Origin: Aplectana chamaeleonis
Lineage: Eukaryota > Nematoda > Chromadorea > Rhabditida > Cosmocercidae
NCBI GenBank assembly: GCA_029168955.1
Contig: JAPDOI010000040.1
Coordinates: 744,001-808,000 of the forward strand
DNA: 64,000 bases
Direction: 5' to 3'
Part shown: one piece after another, positions 42,280 through 53,172 of the stretch
Layout: every line of letters begins with the position of its first letter
Numbering within the stretch: position 1 is the stretch's first letter
Translations under genes and position numbers: made by a program
Notes under the pieces: model-generated
Seen by the model: only the letters and a program-made list of their open reading frames with translations
The model's database searches: none
Told to the model about the DNA's origin: nothing

Positions 42280-42430
42280 GACTTCGGGGGAATTGTGCAG
42301 GACGGCATTGAAGAGGCGCAGGACTTCAGTGGGGATGTGCAGGACTTTAGTGGGAGTGTGCAGGACTTTAGAGGGAGTGTGCAGGACGTCATAGAAAGTG
42401 TGCAGGACTTTAGTGGGAGTGTCAGATGAA
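42280..42430. repeat. Left GTGTGCAGGAC minisatellite of the foldback
   Basis: About seven units of roughly 20 bp (GTGTGCAGGACTTTAGTGGG and variants). The inverse-complement array is at 42,905-43,165. Confidence 0.85.
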
Positions 42431-42904
42431 CGGCAACAGGAACCTGAATAACAAGCTGCACGCCTTTCTGCTGCGTGCTGTCCAGTAAATCGCAGCGGAA
42501 GCAGACTCGTGCATACTCTCAAAGCTGTCCTGCACGAGTATTGGGATCAGAATATCATTTTTCCTGGATTCTCTGACCGGGCATTGCATTTGTCCGTTTA
42601 CAGTCTGTACGCATCGCACTGATACAGGCACGAATCACACTGATGTGTTATAATATACGTGCACCTAGTTTGCTCCAACGCGAAATAAGAATCGCGAAGT
42701 ACGACTGCGATCCGTGCCCAGTGTAGATGGATAAATGCAATACACGGTCCGAGAATTCAAAAATGTGATGTTGTTATCCCAATACTCGTACATGACAGCT
42801 CGAAGAGTCCGCAGAAGTTTGATGCCGCTGCGCAGCACCAGACAGCACGCAGCAGAAAGGCGGGCGTGCAGGTTGTTGCCAGGTTTCTGTTTCTGCCCAT
42901 CTGC

Positions 42905-43165
42905 GCACTCACACTGACGTCCTGCACTTTTTCTATCACGTCCTACACACTCCCACTGATGTCCTGCACACTTTCTGTGGTGTCCTGCAAACTCCCCCTA
43001 AAGTCCTGCACACTTTCTATCACGTCCTGCACACTCCCACTGATGTCCTGCACACTTTCTGTGGTGTCCTGCACACTCCCACTGATGTCCTGCGCACTTT
43101 CTATGACGTCCTGCACACTCCCCCGATAGTTCTACACACTCCCACTGAAGTCCTGCGCACTTTTA
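42905..43165. repeat. Right GTCCTGCACAC minisatellite of the foldback
   Basis: About thirteen units of roughly 20 bp, mirror image of 42,280-42,430 and longer, so the arms have evolved unequal copy numbers. Confidence 0.85.
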
Positions 43166-43591
43166 TACACAATACTCTATGCGAGCTTAACAAAAATATG
43201 CTGCTAATAACTTCTCTAGGATGACGCTGTAGCGACAAGAATCATATCAACCATTCTTCTAGCAAATCCTCAAGCTGCGAAAAAAATCGCTCAAAATTTT
43301 TCGATGAATTCGATAAAACAACTGTGAGCGAAATTTATCGCTGCAATCCGCGTCAAGAATCGCAGCTTGAATGTGCGATTTTTTTCGCCAGCGATAAAAT
43401 TCGCGATACTCTGGTATGCTTAACCATTGCAGATCTGCGATTTTTTTCGCAGCTTTCGAAGTATGAAAGGGGGGTAACGCTTGCGATCAATTCACTTTTA
43501 TCACAATACCACTCCATTTCTCTCAAATGGCCAACCATGTTTCTTATCATTTGGAAGTTTCACCGGACTCACGCACACACACATAAACACT

Positions 43592-43760
43592 AGAGTGTTG
43601 CCCGAATATTCGTTTATTCGAATATTCAAAGAAGTGGATTATTCGGGTTATTCGAATAATCGAATATTCAAAGGAGTGGAATATTCGTTTATTCGAATAT
43701 TCAAAGTGAAATATTCGGTTTATTCGAATATTCAGCACGAATAGTTTGAATATTCGACAA
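43592..43760. repeat. TTCGAATATTC repeat block, copy 1
   Basis: Starts TAGAGTGTTGCCCGAATATT and continues with interleaved CGTTTATTCGAATATTC and GTGGATTATTCGGG motifs. The same start and motifs are at 45,644-45,833. The right end is indistinct. Confidence 0.75.
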
Positions 43761-44636
43761 GATCGCACTCCATTTTGCCCTGATTTTACATTTCAAACAT
43801 CTTAGCGTAGTGACTACTAATTTCTTACAATTCTTAAGTGCCTCATAAATATAAAGTTACTTATAGCAAGTGTTTACAATATATTAAATCGCTCGTAGGA
43901 TTTTGTCAAAACGCTAGAAATGCCCATTTCACCTTTAGTTATAGAGAAAAGTTTAAATCTCGAGCGGTATATAAGTATAGCAACACTTGAGCAACATGGA
44001 AATTTCTCACGATGATGGCCAGAATGAGCCATTTTCATGTGTATTTTCATGAAACTGGTTCGAGATGATGCTATTTGCCTACTTTCCCGCTGAACTTCAC
44101 TTGAATTCTGACGGAAAAGCCCAAGTTCTCTCCTTCCATAATGCTGGACGTGGAATTCGATGGTTTCCAGCCACCTAGGACGACCAGCTGGATGTAGTCT
44201 CAAGTTCGTGCCAGATCCTGAGCCGCTCAACGTCTGTTGTCGCCCAGACGTCTCATGGAGCTGGGATGCGAGATATTACGCGGCGAGTTCCCAGTGATAT
44301 GGTGTCGGTCTCAACGACTAACTAAGAATTGTCGCTGAGTTTTTTCTCATTGTCGCTGAGATTCCGGAGTAGGGCACGGCTAAGCAGCACTAGGAAGTTT
44401 GCCATCGCATAAACCGCGCATAACTCAACTGAACTCAACTAAGCTAAACCAAACAAGACCGAAGCAGACCACAAATTTGGCGGCAATTTAGCGGGTATTT
44501 TGCGGCTTTTTCACGGCGAGCATTATTTGGCGACTATTTCGCAGCCAGCATTATTTAGCGGCTATTTCGCGACTATTACTCGGGAAAAAGGCATTTTGCG
44601 TCTGTTTCGCGGCTATTTCTCGGCCAAAGCTCAGAG
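43761..44636. other. No gene; degenerate GCGGCTATTTCGC repeats at the right
   Basis: 44,490-44,625 has five or six loose repeats of (T/G)CGGCTATTTCGC; 44,415-44,460 has CAACTGAACT-like short repeats. The rest is unrecognised. Confidence 0.45.
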
Positions 44637-44638
44637 TA

Positions 44639-45083
44639 CACGCTCGTAAACGTGGTTGAGATAACTACGGAAATATAATAGTATGGCTCAGAACACAACG
44701 GCTACGCATTTTGAAGCGTCAAAAACGACCCACAATGACGCTACACGAGTGAGAAGTTGGGCCCGCCCCTGAATCTGCCCGCCCCCTGAATTTGCGTCCT
44801 CCAAAAAAGGGTGCTGGGCCATTCCCACCATCGGCGACGCTTGTGGGTGGTACAATAGGTACAACAGGTAAACCACAAACGTCACCGACGGTGGAAATTG
44901 ACCAGCACCCCTGTTTAGGAGGACGCGAATGCAGGGGCGGGCTGATACAGGCGCGGGGCCGACTCCTCAGTCGTGTAGCGTCACTTTTGGTCGTTTTTGA
45001 CGCTTCAGGATGCGTAGGCGTTGCGTTCTGAGCCATGCCATTCAACTTCAGTAGTTAGTATCTCAACCACGTTTACGAGCGTG
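44639..45083. mobile_element. TA-type foldback MITE, 445 bp
   Basis: CACGCTCGTAAACGTGGTTG and its inverse CAACCACGTTTACGAGCGTG form the ends, flanked by TA (44637-44638 and 45084-45085). The two halves are complementary almost throughout, with a spacer near 44,855. Overlapping open frames on both strands reflect the palindrome. Confidence 0.88.
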
Positions 45084-45114
45084 TATGCTGAATTTAAGTG
45101 ACAAGAGTGCAGCC

Positions 45115-45136
45115 GGTTCAATTACCCAAGTATGCG
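45115..45136 (+). other. SL1-like sequence (19 of 22)
   Basis: GGTTCAATTACCCAAGTATG and two more bases match the SL1 leader at 19 of 22 positions, including both leading G residues. What follows has no open frame I recognise. It could be the 5' end of a decayed trans-spliced retrocopy, or chance. Confidence 0.35.
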
Positions 45137-45224
45137 GTACATTGGCCCCGCCCAGCATCTGAAAGCCCTGCCCATCCGGTGGCGGCCTCAGTGGAGGTTG
45201 GGCGACCCAGCCGCGACGAGTGGG

Positions 45225-45408
45225 TGTACCGACCACGCTGCGTGTCGGTGTGTCGACCGCGACGCGTGTCGACGCGCCGACCGCTACGCGTGTCGGTTTG
45301 CCGACCGCGACGCGTGTCGGTGTGCCGACCGCGATGCGTGTAGGTGTGCTGACCGCGATGCGTGTCGATGCGCCGACCGCGACGCGGGTCGGTGCAAAGT
45401 AGTTCCTA
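45225..45408. repeat. 24-bp minisatellite, about 7-8 units
   Basis: Unit near GACCGCGACGCGTGTCGGTG plus TGCC. The length is a multiple of three, so octapeptide frames (VGVPTATR and others) run through on both strands. I regard these as by-products of the array. Confidence 0.88.
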
Positions 45409-45643
45409 AGCCACATAAAAGTCTTGCAGGATGTGAACCGCTGCTAAATAGGCCGCTAAACGCGACAGGTCAAAATGTCAACAGCCCGACAACAGGCGGA
45501 CGTCGCTGAGCAACGGGCAGTTGTCAGGCTTACAATGCGAGCGATTTGAGTTGTCAAGAGGGTGCAGTTTATGAGATGACAACTTCTCAACCTGTTGTCG
45601 ATGCCCCAGTTTGCCTGAGTGGATTGGATGGGATAGTACGCAA

Positions 45644-45833
45644 TAGAGTGTTGCCCAAATATTCGTTTATTCGAATAATTCGAATATTCAAAGAAGTGGA
45701 TTATTCGGGTTATTCGAATAATCGAATATTCAAGGAAGTGAAATATTCGTTTACTCGAATATTCGAAGAAGTGGATTATTCGAATTATTCGTTTATTCGA
45801 ATATTCAAAAAAATTATTCGTTCCAACACTCTA
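45644..45833. repeat. TTCGAATATTC repeat block, copy 2, with inverted ends
   Basis: TAGAGTGTTG at the left and CAACACTCTA at the right are complementary. Flanks share TACGCA, a possible TSD. The interior is the same TTCGAATA-rich repeat as 43,592-43,760, so this looks like a small mobile unit built mostly from a simple repeat. Confidence 0.65.
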
Positions 45834-46422
45834 ATACGCACACAGACACACATTTTAAAATTCACAAATTTCTCCATACCTCGAGAACCACAAAGCGGAT
45901 TTTTCTGAAATTTGGGTAGTGTTAAGAGCCTTTACTGCTCTACATTTTGTGAAAAGCCAAGTTCGGAACTATCTATCTTCCAAACCGAAATTCTGTAACG
46001 AGGGGTTTGCGCAGAAGCAATCCTTTTCCAAATCAGGTGCGCGCTTAGCGCGCACCACAATATTTCGTTAGGTCCAACCATGCCACAGAACAAAAAAACG
46101 TGAAACGGGCCAACGAAAAAAGAACAATCACTGGACAAAGCTCAAACAAACTTCTTGTGCAAGAGATGAGTTCGCGGCACTGCGTTTCAATGTTCTTAAT
46201 GCTTTTGTAGGCGTCTTCGAGAGCGGCTTCGTGCTCATGGAGATTCTGACGGAACCATGGTGTGTCGGCGATGCATTCCGAGAACTCTAACGGCTTCAAC
46301 ACCATCTTCAAAGACGACAGATGGCGTTAAGTTGATCACCAAATGGCCAACAACGTATCCGCCTCCAACCTTAAACAGAAACCGACTAGTACAATCGAAC
46401 TCGCTTATCAATGTCAGCGTCA
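45834..46422. other. No gene recognised
   Basis: Open frames of up to about 90 codons without known domains. Confidence 0.35.
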
Positions 46423-46430
46423 AATTTTTG

Positions 46431-46621
46431 GGAGCTATCCTAGCGAGGGATGCCACTATGACGCGATGCACTTGGCCACGCCCATTTTACCGTGCCACAC
46501 TGAAATTGAGCGCCTACCCGGGGTTTCGCTCCCTTGCCAGAATCAGAGGAGCGGTTGCAGAACGGAAAAATGAGCGTGGCCAAGTGCTATAAAACAGTGC
46601 CCCCCTCGCTGTGATAGCACC
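46431..46621. mobile_element. Family M MITE, 191 bp
   Basis: Begins GGAGCTATCC and ends GATAGCACC, with perfect 8-bp TSD AATTTTTG (46423-46430 and 46622-46629). A further M-like left end (GGTACTATGTGGGATGGGG) starts at 46,632 with no matching right end. Confidence 0.9.
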
Positions 46622-46723
46622 AATTTTTGTAGGTACTATGTGGGATGGGGGGGGCACCATGTTACGTAAAGACACCTCTAGCCGCCGTCGTGCGGCGCGG
46701 CTAGGGCCTCATCACGATGCGAC

Positions 46724-47857
46724 TAAAGCCATTGATGGTAGGACTTCGGCGTATTTTGGCTACCGTAATCCGGCAATCGCTTCAGGACCCAAAGCCCGTT
46801 TTCCTCGACATCGGAACCGCTTCGCAGCTTCATTCAGTTCAATCACGAGCGTTTCCGGTACGATTTCGCTCTGGAGCGAACTAGGTCATCCATGTAGAGG
46901 TTGGGTCACATCAGAACTTGTCAGCGTAGCGATTTTTTCAAGCTTTCAAGCCTAATGTTCTCGAACTCCAGGCGTGATAGCTTAGAAAGAACACTCAAAC
47001 TGAAAATCTCACGTTGTGTTCATTATTGACTTCATAGGCCTCCTGACTCTCCTGATATTGCAAGGGAAGGAAAACCCCGGGTTGGTGAGAACTTTGCGGA
47101 GTGTGGAAAACCACGATGTATACCCAGAAATCGTTCGTTGCAGAAGTTTATGCAATGAACTATTACTTCGCAAATTTTCCTTGGGTGGAGCCATAAATGG
47201 GATCATAACAAACAATAATTCGCATGATTTCTGTTTTCGCGAAGAAATCTTCCAGGAGAATGGTTTTCAGTGCCTGCTCTACTCAGAAGGCGCCCGGAAA
47301 ATTTTCCACCAAATCAACTAGAAGTATTCAAAATGCGGAGCGTCACTATTTAGGTGTGATTCACATGCCTTTGCCAATTTATTCTTCTGCCTCTACTGCC
47401 TGATTTCACTCATTCGGCTAAGAAAACCCTGGACTCCGAAATACGGAAAATCAAGCATCTGCTGGAGAGCAAGAAATTGCTTAATTCATTATTTCTTTCT
47501 CAAATATCGAGAACTCGTATTCAAATAAATCGAAAGAGTATTGTAGTGTTGACTGCAGTTTGAAAAAAAAACTTGAAATGAATAAAGCTTCTCCAAGGAA
47601 TATTGGAATAGTTAAGCTCTTCATCTAAAAACTCTTCCAGCCCAGTTCAGAATGCTGTTCAAATTCTCCGAGGAATTTCTTCGAAACCCTCCTGCTTCAG
47701 TGGTGATGGAGGGGTTAGAAAAGCTAATCGATATAACGAAAGGTGGTGAGTTAAACGGCCAATGTAAAGGGCGGAGGGAAATCGGGCTTCGGGTCCTGAA
47801 GCTAGTGCCGGATTACGGTAGCCAAAATACGCCGAAGTCCTACCATCAATGGCTTTA
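46724..47857 (+). mobile_element. TIR element X1, 1,134 bp
   Basis: Terminal repeats of about 75 bp begin TAAAGCCATTGATGGTAGGA at both ends (inverted). The interior contains a degenerate family M core near 47,040-47,105 and no transposase. Left flank CGATGCGAC, right flank GCCCCCCCC; these do not match each other but match the flanks of X2 (see findings). A 9-bp TSD and long TIRs are typical of Mutator-like elements. Confidence 0.88.
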
Positions 47858-48043
47858 GCCCCCCCCCTCCCCCAGCCAAAATCAGGAGTCACTGCGGCAC
47901 GGAAAAATGTGCGTGGCCAAGTGCGGTACACCAGTGCCCCCAGATGTTACGTAAGAACACCTCTAGTCGCCGTCGCGCGGCGTGGCTGGGACGTTGCGGT
48001 GCGATGGACCGCGCTTTGGCAAAAACTCGTTTGCGACCCCGTA

Positions 48044-48518
48044 AAGCCTAGTTTTGACTGCAGGTGGTCGCTGCGGCCATGCGAGGGACAACTGTTCCTT
48101 TTTCCTCGCGCGTAATGGAAAGCCGCTCCAATTGTGATCGCTTCGTGGCAAACGTCCTGCATCGCTGGGTCGCGGCGACGAAATCCTATGTTTTAGTGCA
48201 TCGCTGCTTGAGCGATTCTCAATGGTCGCTGACCGTCGCTCCATCGCGGCCAAAATGGCAGCGATGGAGCGATAGCCTGCGAATGACACATTTCGTCTAG
48301 TGAACGTTGACCCTTTCACATGAAAAGATCAGTGTTTACGGGTCGAAACGTGGTATTGATAACTACCAGCCATTAATTTCACTGATTGATTGAATTTATT
48401 CGATCATCTGTGAGGCTATGCACTATGAACAGAATCGCTGCCGCTGCTACATCGCTGCAGCAGCGGGTGTGAAATCGCTGCGATGAAAAACAGCAGCAAT
48501 GCAGTCAAAACTAGGCTT
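48044..48518. mobile_element. Small TIR element, about 475 bp
   Basis: AAGCCTAGTTTTGACTGCA and its inverse TGCAGTCAAAACTAGGCTT form the ends. The interior has several ATCGCTGC-type short repeats. TSD not clear. Confidence 0.65.
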
Positions 48519-48911
48519 AAGAGATTCGGGAAATTTTGGGTCGGAGGGTCGCCGATTTGGAGAATCAGTAGATGGAGCTCGGAATCGAAGGTGGCGTTAG
48601 TCAATGCGTGTTGGCTCGCGTGCGCAGTGCCCCCAGGCAACACCACCGACGTAACGTTGAAGCCAAAATCAAACCAGCGGTACATACGAGCCGCCTCGGG
48701 GTGGGTCTAGACCGATTCATTCCATGGTCAAGTGCGCACTCCTCGGGCTCTGCCATCGAGTTGAGTGGAGTGCGAGTGCCTGCACTTGGCTGCTCCTGGA
48801 CCAGAATGGGTGCTCTGTCCTGGGAGCAGGCAAGAGGCGGAGCATTCGTAGAATTGATAGATTTTTGAGAGCACAGAAAGTGCAGACTTGGCTAGGCTCC
48901 AGGTGAGTGTA

Positions 48912-49432
48912 CTCTGCCAATTCGAGACTTGATGCCTAAGCAAAAGAGACTTGATGCTCATGTACAAGTCGGCATGAAGTCCAGCAGCCAAAATTATGCT
49001 GGCCTCCGGAGAGTGACCTGAAGTCACCTTTCAGGGCCGGCATCAGAATGCCGAATGAGGACTCTAGTGAGATGAGGCGGCTTTTATACCGGCTGTGCTC
49101 ATGGTAAACACATCGAGACGTTATCAATTGTTTTATCATGTTTTCGCTGAGATGTTTTCACTTGTTTAGAAATTTCTGACATGCCAGCAACGGCGGTAAT
49201 TTCACCCTTTGCGCTGAGTGATAACCAGCCGCTCAACAACTGATATGCATTAACATGTTAGCGCTGGCGGTATTTTCACTCTTTGCGCTGACTGATATCC
49301 GACCGCTCAGCAAATTCACCCTTTGCGCGGATAAGCTTTGATGAAGGCGTTAAAGGTGAATTTGATGCCTAATGATAACAGAGCGTGATAAAGGGCGCTT
49401 TCCTCGAAGCATCAAGTCTCGAATTGGCAGAG
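48912..49432. mobile_element. TA-type MITE, 521 bp
   Basis: CTCTGCCAATTCGAGACTTG at the left and the exact inverse at the right, flanked by TA (48910-48911 and 49433-49434). Two internal repeats around TTTCACCCTTTGCGCTGA lie at 49,200-49,330. Confidence 0.88.
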
Positions 49433-49717
49433 TATAGCGGTTGGCATAGGAGTAGGAGTGTATGGCGCTATCGATTTTGTCTCGTGGTTTAGCATCCCGT
49501 TCAGTGACCCGTTTCGCAAAGCAGGGAGCATTGCGTTCGCCGTCGGAGGGTTGCCCCGTCCCTTCTGTGACGTCATCAGTCGTTTAGCATCCCGTTCACT
49601 CAACCGTTCTTGACGGCGTTCGTATGTGTTGTTTTCGATCAACGGGATGCTCAACGCCTTCGCTAACGAAGGCTGTCAGAGAATTGTTACAGTACACATC
49701 CACCACCAGTCGCATCG

Positions 49718-50851
49718 TAAAGCCATTGATGGTAGGACTTCGGCGTATTTTGGCTACCGTAATCCGGCACTAGCTTCAGGACCCGAAGCCCGATTTCCCT
49801 CCGCCCTTTACATTGGCCGTTTAACTCACCACCTTTCGTTATATCGATTAGCTTTTCTAACCCCTCCATCACCACTGAAGCAGGAGGGTTTCGAAGAAAT
49901 TCCTCGGAGAATTTGAACAGCATTCTGAACTGGGCTGGAAGAGTTTTTAGATGAAGAGCTTAACTATTCCAATATTCCTTGGAGAAGCTTTATTCATTTC
50001 AGGTTTTTTTTTCAAACTGCAGTCAACACTACAATGCTCTTCGATTTATTTGAATACGAGTTCTCGATATTTGAGAAAGAAATAATGAATTAAGCAATTT
50101 CTTGCTTTCCCGCAAACGCATGATTTTCCGTACTTCGGAGTCCAGGGTTTTCTTAGCCGAATGAGTGAAATCAGGCAGTAGAGGCACAAGAATAAATTGG
50201 CAAAGGCATGTGAATCACACCTAAATAGTGACGCTCCGCATTTTGAATACTTCTAGTTGATTTGGTGGAAAATTTTCCGGGCGCCTTCTGAGTAGAGCAG
50301 GCACTGAAAACCATTCCCCTGGAAGATTTCTTCGCGAAAACAGAAATCATGCGAATTATTGTTTGTTATGATCCCATTTATGGCTCCACCCAAGGAAAAT
50401 TTGCGAAGTAATAGTTCATTGCATAAACTTCTGCAACGAACGATTTCTGGGTATACATCGTGGTTTTCCACACTCCGCAAAGTTCTCACCAACCCGGGGT
50501 TTTCCTTCCCTTGCAATATCAGGAGAGTCAGGAGGCCTATGAAGTCAATAATGAACACAACGTGAGATTTTCAGTTTGAGTGCCCCTTTCTAAGCTATCA
50601 CGCCTGGAGTTCGAGAACATTAGGCTTGAAAGCTTGAAAAAATCGCTACGCTGACAAGTTCTGATGTGACCCAACCTCTACATGGATGACCTAGTTCGCT
50701 CCAGAGCGAAATCGTACCGGAAACACTCGTGATTGAACTGAATGAAGCTGCGAAGCAGTTCCGATGTCGAGGGAAACGGGCTTTGGGTCCTGAAGCGATT
50801 GCCGGAATACGGTAGCCAAAATACGCCGAAGTCCTACCATCAATGGCTTTA
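49718..50851 (-). mobile_element. TIR element X2, 1,134 bp, inverse of X1
   Basis: Near-identical reverse complement of X1, same length. Left flank GTCGCATCG and right flank GGGGGGGGC. Confidence 0.88.
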
Positions 50852-50865
50852 GGGGGGGGCGGGCT

Positions 50866-51150
50866 CATGCCGTTTAGACAGGTAGAACAAAATGCACAGC
50901 CGTCAAATATATTGCGGCGTGTGCAACTGCACACCATGCTCACACATTACGCGCAAATATGCAAAAATCGCTCCATCCGTTGAAATGGGTGTTGGGCGAA
51001 AAGTTACGTTAACCAGCGGTATTTCGCCTGTAAAAGCATAACAGACTAGTTCGGCGACATTTACAAGCGTTTAGCTTGATTTGGAAGCGAAAACTCCCAG
51101 TGGAAGACAGGATAGTCGATCTTATTTCCCTATACAGCCGCTGATGACGT
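50866..51150. repeat. Left arm of inverted repeat Y
   Basis: GCTCATGCCGTTTAGACAGG through CCCAGTGGAAGACAG is an inverted copy of 52,555-52,848, with roughly 90 percent identity by eye. Together they may be the long ends of a 2-kb DNA element. Confidence 0.75.
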
Positions 51151-51639
51151 TCACATTTCCAGCCTTGAGTCAACCGTTTTGTTGTGTAACTTTTAGTTGT
51201 ACATCTGAGAAGGTTGAAAAACAAGGGTGATCGCCGAGTTTCGGCAGCCTTATTTGCACCAAACCTTTTCTATGACGGTTTTTCTACGTTTTTGCACATG
51301 TAGTCACATTTGCTACAGTCGCCAGCTAAAGCATCTAAACATATTTGATGCATATATGGGATCGATTTCAATAAATTGTTGTCTTATTCCGACTAAAACA
51401 AGATTGGCGATAATTATACTGTAAAATATGACACCGATTCAAGGTGTTTCCGGCAATATCACGATCAATGAGAGCAATGGTAGCGCTTTACTAATATTTA
51501 TAGTCAATATCAAAAATAAAAAGAACGCTGCTCTTATTTTTGCGCGATTGTGGATGCCTACTCTTGCATTTTGAAAGCGTATGAAGAAGAAATATGAGAT
51601 ACTGCAGCTTACTAGCTGTTCAAGTCATCTAACAAGGGG
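51151..51639. other. No gene recognised
   Basis: Unique AT-rich sequence in the spacer of inverted repeat Y. Confidence 0.4.
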
Positions 51640-51975
51640 AATCCTTCTAGTCATGAAATGTACTTTCTAGAACCATTTTCGGACGTGGAGTCCGAATATG
51701 TCCTTCGCAGCTGCCTAGACTCACTCTGAAAAAGTTATGGGCGTTTTCGAAAGCCTCGCGGCGGGTAAGGGTACCCCATCACGGATTTTTTGGGTGTTTT
51801 GGAAAAAAATTTCGGATTTCGCTCCAAACTTGTATGCAGGGGTAATATAGGGTACCAAACACGATTCTTTGGTCTGTTTGTCGAAATTCTGAGGTTTAAT
51901 GTAGGTTACGGTATGCGCCATGCTACATAGGGGGCAAAACATACCTTAATAATCCGAAAATCGACAAATAAACAT
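51640..51975. repeat. Dispersed repeat D, copy 2
   Basis: Same order of motifs as 18,105-18,440 (GAAATGTACTTTCTAGAACC, AGCTGCCTAGACTCACTCTG, GGGTACCCC) with moderate divergence. Confidence 0.75.
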
Positions 51976-52554
51976 CAAATTCATATTCAGCACGCCGAAT
52001 AATCCCGGCATAGAACGTTTGAATTCTGAGACATTCGTGTTAAACGCTTCTTGAACCCCTTCATTGATATAAATGAACGCCCAGCCAACAATCGGCGCAA
52101 GTGGAAAACGCTATTACTCTTTTCAAAGAAACCCTTTTCACAAATGTTTTGTTCTTCATACTTTTCCATCGTGTAAATCAGTTTCGTATTTAGTTATTGT
52201 ATTTTCTTCTAGTTTTCCTTACTTTGTGCCTTGATCAACTATATCCACGTCCAGCTTTTCATTTTCCATGCTTGCCAGTTTGCTTGCCCAATGTAATTCT
52301 TTTGAACTCTCACAATGATTTGATATGGAATCCCGCACTGATAGGTCTAGCATAACTTTTTGATTTTTCAGAGATAGGTGACTTAATTTTGTAATAACGC
52401 AATCTAGTAAAGTATCTTGCAAGCTCGTTGTATTCTGAATCGTAACTGCTAGTACAAGAAGGTAGAAAAAATCCGCCATGAAGAGGAATTGCTGAAAACA
52501 TGGACTCCAATAAAAACAAAAAGCTTATCAAATGTTATGAAGGCGTAAAGTGTA
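51976..52554. other. No gene recognised
   Basis: Small open frames on the minus strand without known domains. Confidence 0.35.
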
Positions 52555-52848
52555 TGAACTTCATCAACGGTTGAGTAGGGAAATAGGATCGACTGTCTTC
52601 CACTGGGAGTTTTCACTTCCAAAATAAGCTAAACGCTTGTAAATGTCGCCCAACCAGCCTGATATGCTTTTACAGGCGAAATACCGCTGATTAACATAAT
52701 TTTTTGCCCAAAACTCATTTCAACTGATGAAGCGATTTTTGCATATTTGCGCGTAAAGCGTGAGCAGGGTGTGCAGTTGCACACGCAGCAATATATTTGA
52801 CGGCTGTGCATTTTGTTCCACCTGTCTAAACGGCATGAGCCGGGGGGG
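52555..52848. repeat. Right arm of inverted repeat Y
   Basis: Inverted partner of 50,866-51,150; its outer edge merges into a G-run and a partial family M unit. Confidence 0.75.
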
Positions 52849-52949
52849 CGCGAACACCGGGTAGGTGCTCAAATTTAGTGCGGCCCGTAGAAATGGGCGT
52901 GGATAAGTGCACCGCACCACAGTGCCCCCCCCCCATCCCACATAGCACC
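52849..52949. repeat. Partial family M unit
   Basis: The core and right half end CCCACATAGCACC at about 52,949. The left half is missing, replaced by inverted repeat Y. Confidence 0.75.
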
Positions 52950-52985
52950 TTTTTGTAATTGTAACTGTTTATTACAGGATGAACC

Positions 52986-53172
52986 GGTGCTATGTGGGAA
53001 GGGCACTGTTGCATCGCACTTAGCCGCGCCCATTTTTCCGTGCTGTAATGACTCTCCTGATTTTGGCAGGGGAGGGAAATCCCGGGTAGGTGCTCAAATT
53101 TAGTGCGGCACAGTAAAATGGGCGTGGCCAAGTCCATCGCGCCATAGTGCCCCCCCCTTCCCACATAGCACC
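52986..53172. mobile_element. Family M MITE, 187 bp, reference copy
   Basis: Complete: GGTGCTATGTGGGA to TCCCACATAGCACC, flanked by perfect 8-bp GATGAACC (52978-52985 and 53173-53180). It defines the family's ends and TSD length. Confidence 0.93.

Larger units (their letters stand above)
41952..43474. mobile_element. 1.5-kb foldback with TAA TSD (Harbinger-like)
   Basis: Ends CCCCCCTTTCATACTTCGAA and the inverse TTCGAAGTATGAAAGGGGGG, flanked by TAA on both sides (41949-41951 and 43475-43477). A 3-bp TAA/TTA TSD is typical of PIF/Harbinger. Almost the entire element is one imperfect palindrome centred near 42,660-42,700, including two mirror-image minisatellites. No transposase. Confidence 0.75.
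47858..49717. other. 1.86-kb segment inverted between X1 and X2
   Basis: Holds part of a family M unit (47,858-47,945), a copy of the ATGTTACGTAA...CACCTCTAG block also at 46,660, and two TIR MITEs. Flank analysis shows this segment is inverted relative to the state in which X1 and X2 inserted. No gene is recognised. Confidence 0.8.

Noticed and set aside
42280..43165. CRISPR-like array of short repeats
   Set aside because: Units abut without unique spacers, and the organism is a nematode; it is a minisatellite within a foldback.
45132..45509. Cys/Arg/Asp-rich repeat protein in the 24-bp array
   Set aside because: The unit is a multiple of three, so any frame stays open. All frames on both strands behave the same way.
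46611..50943. Identical open frames in both arms (e.g. 47,016-47,321 and 50,253-50,558) as a duplicated gene
   Set aside because: They are parts of inverted element copies X1 and X2, without domains or supporting signals.
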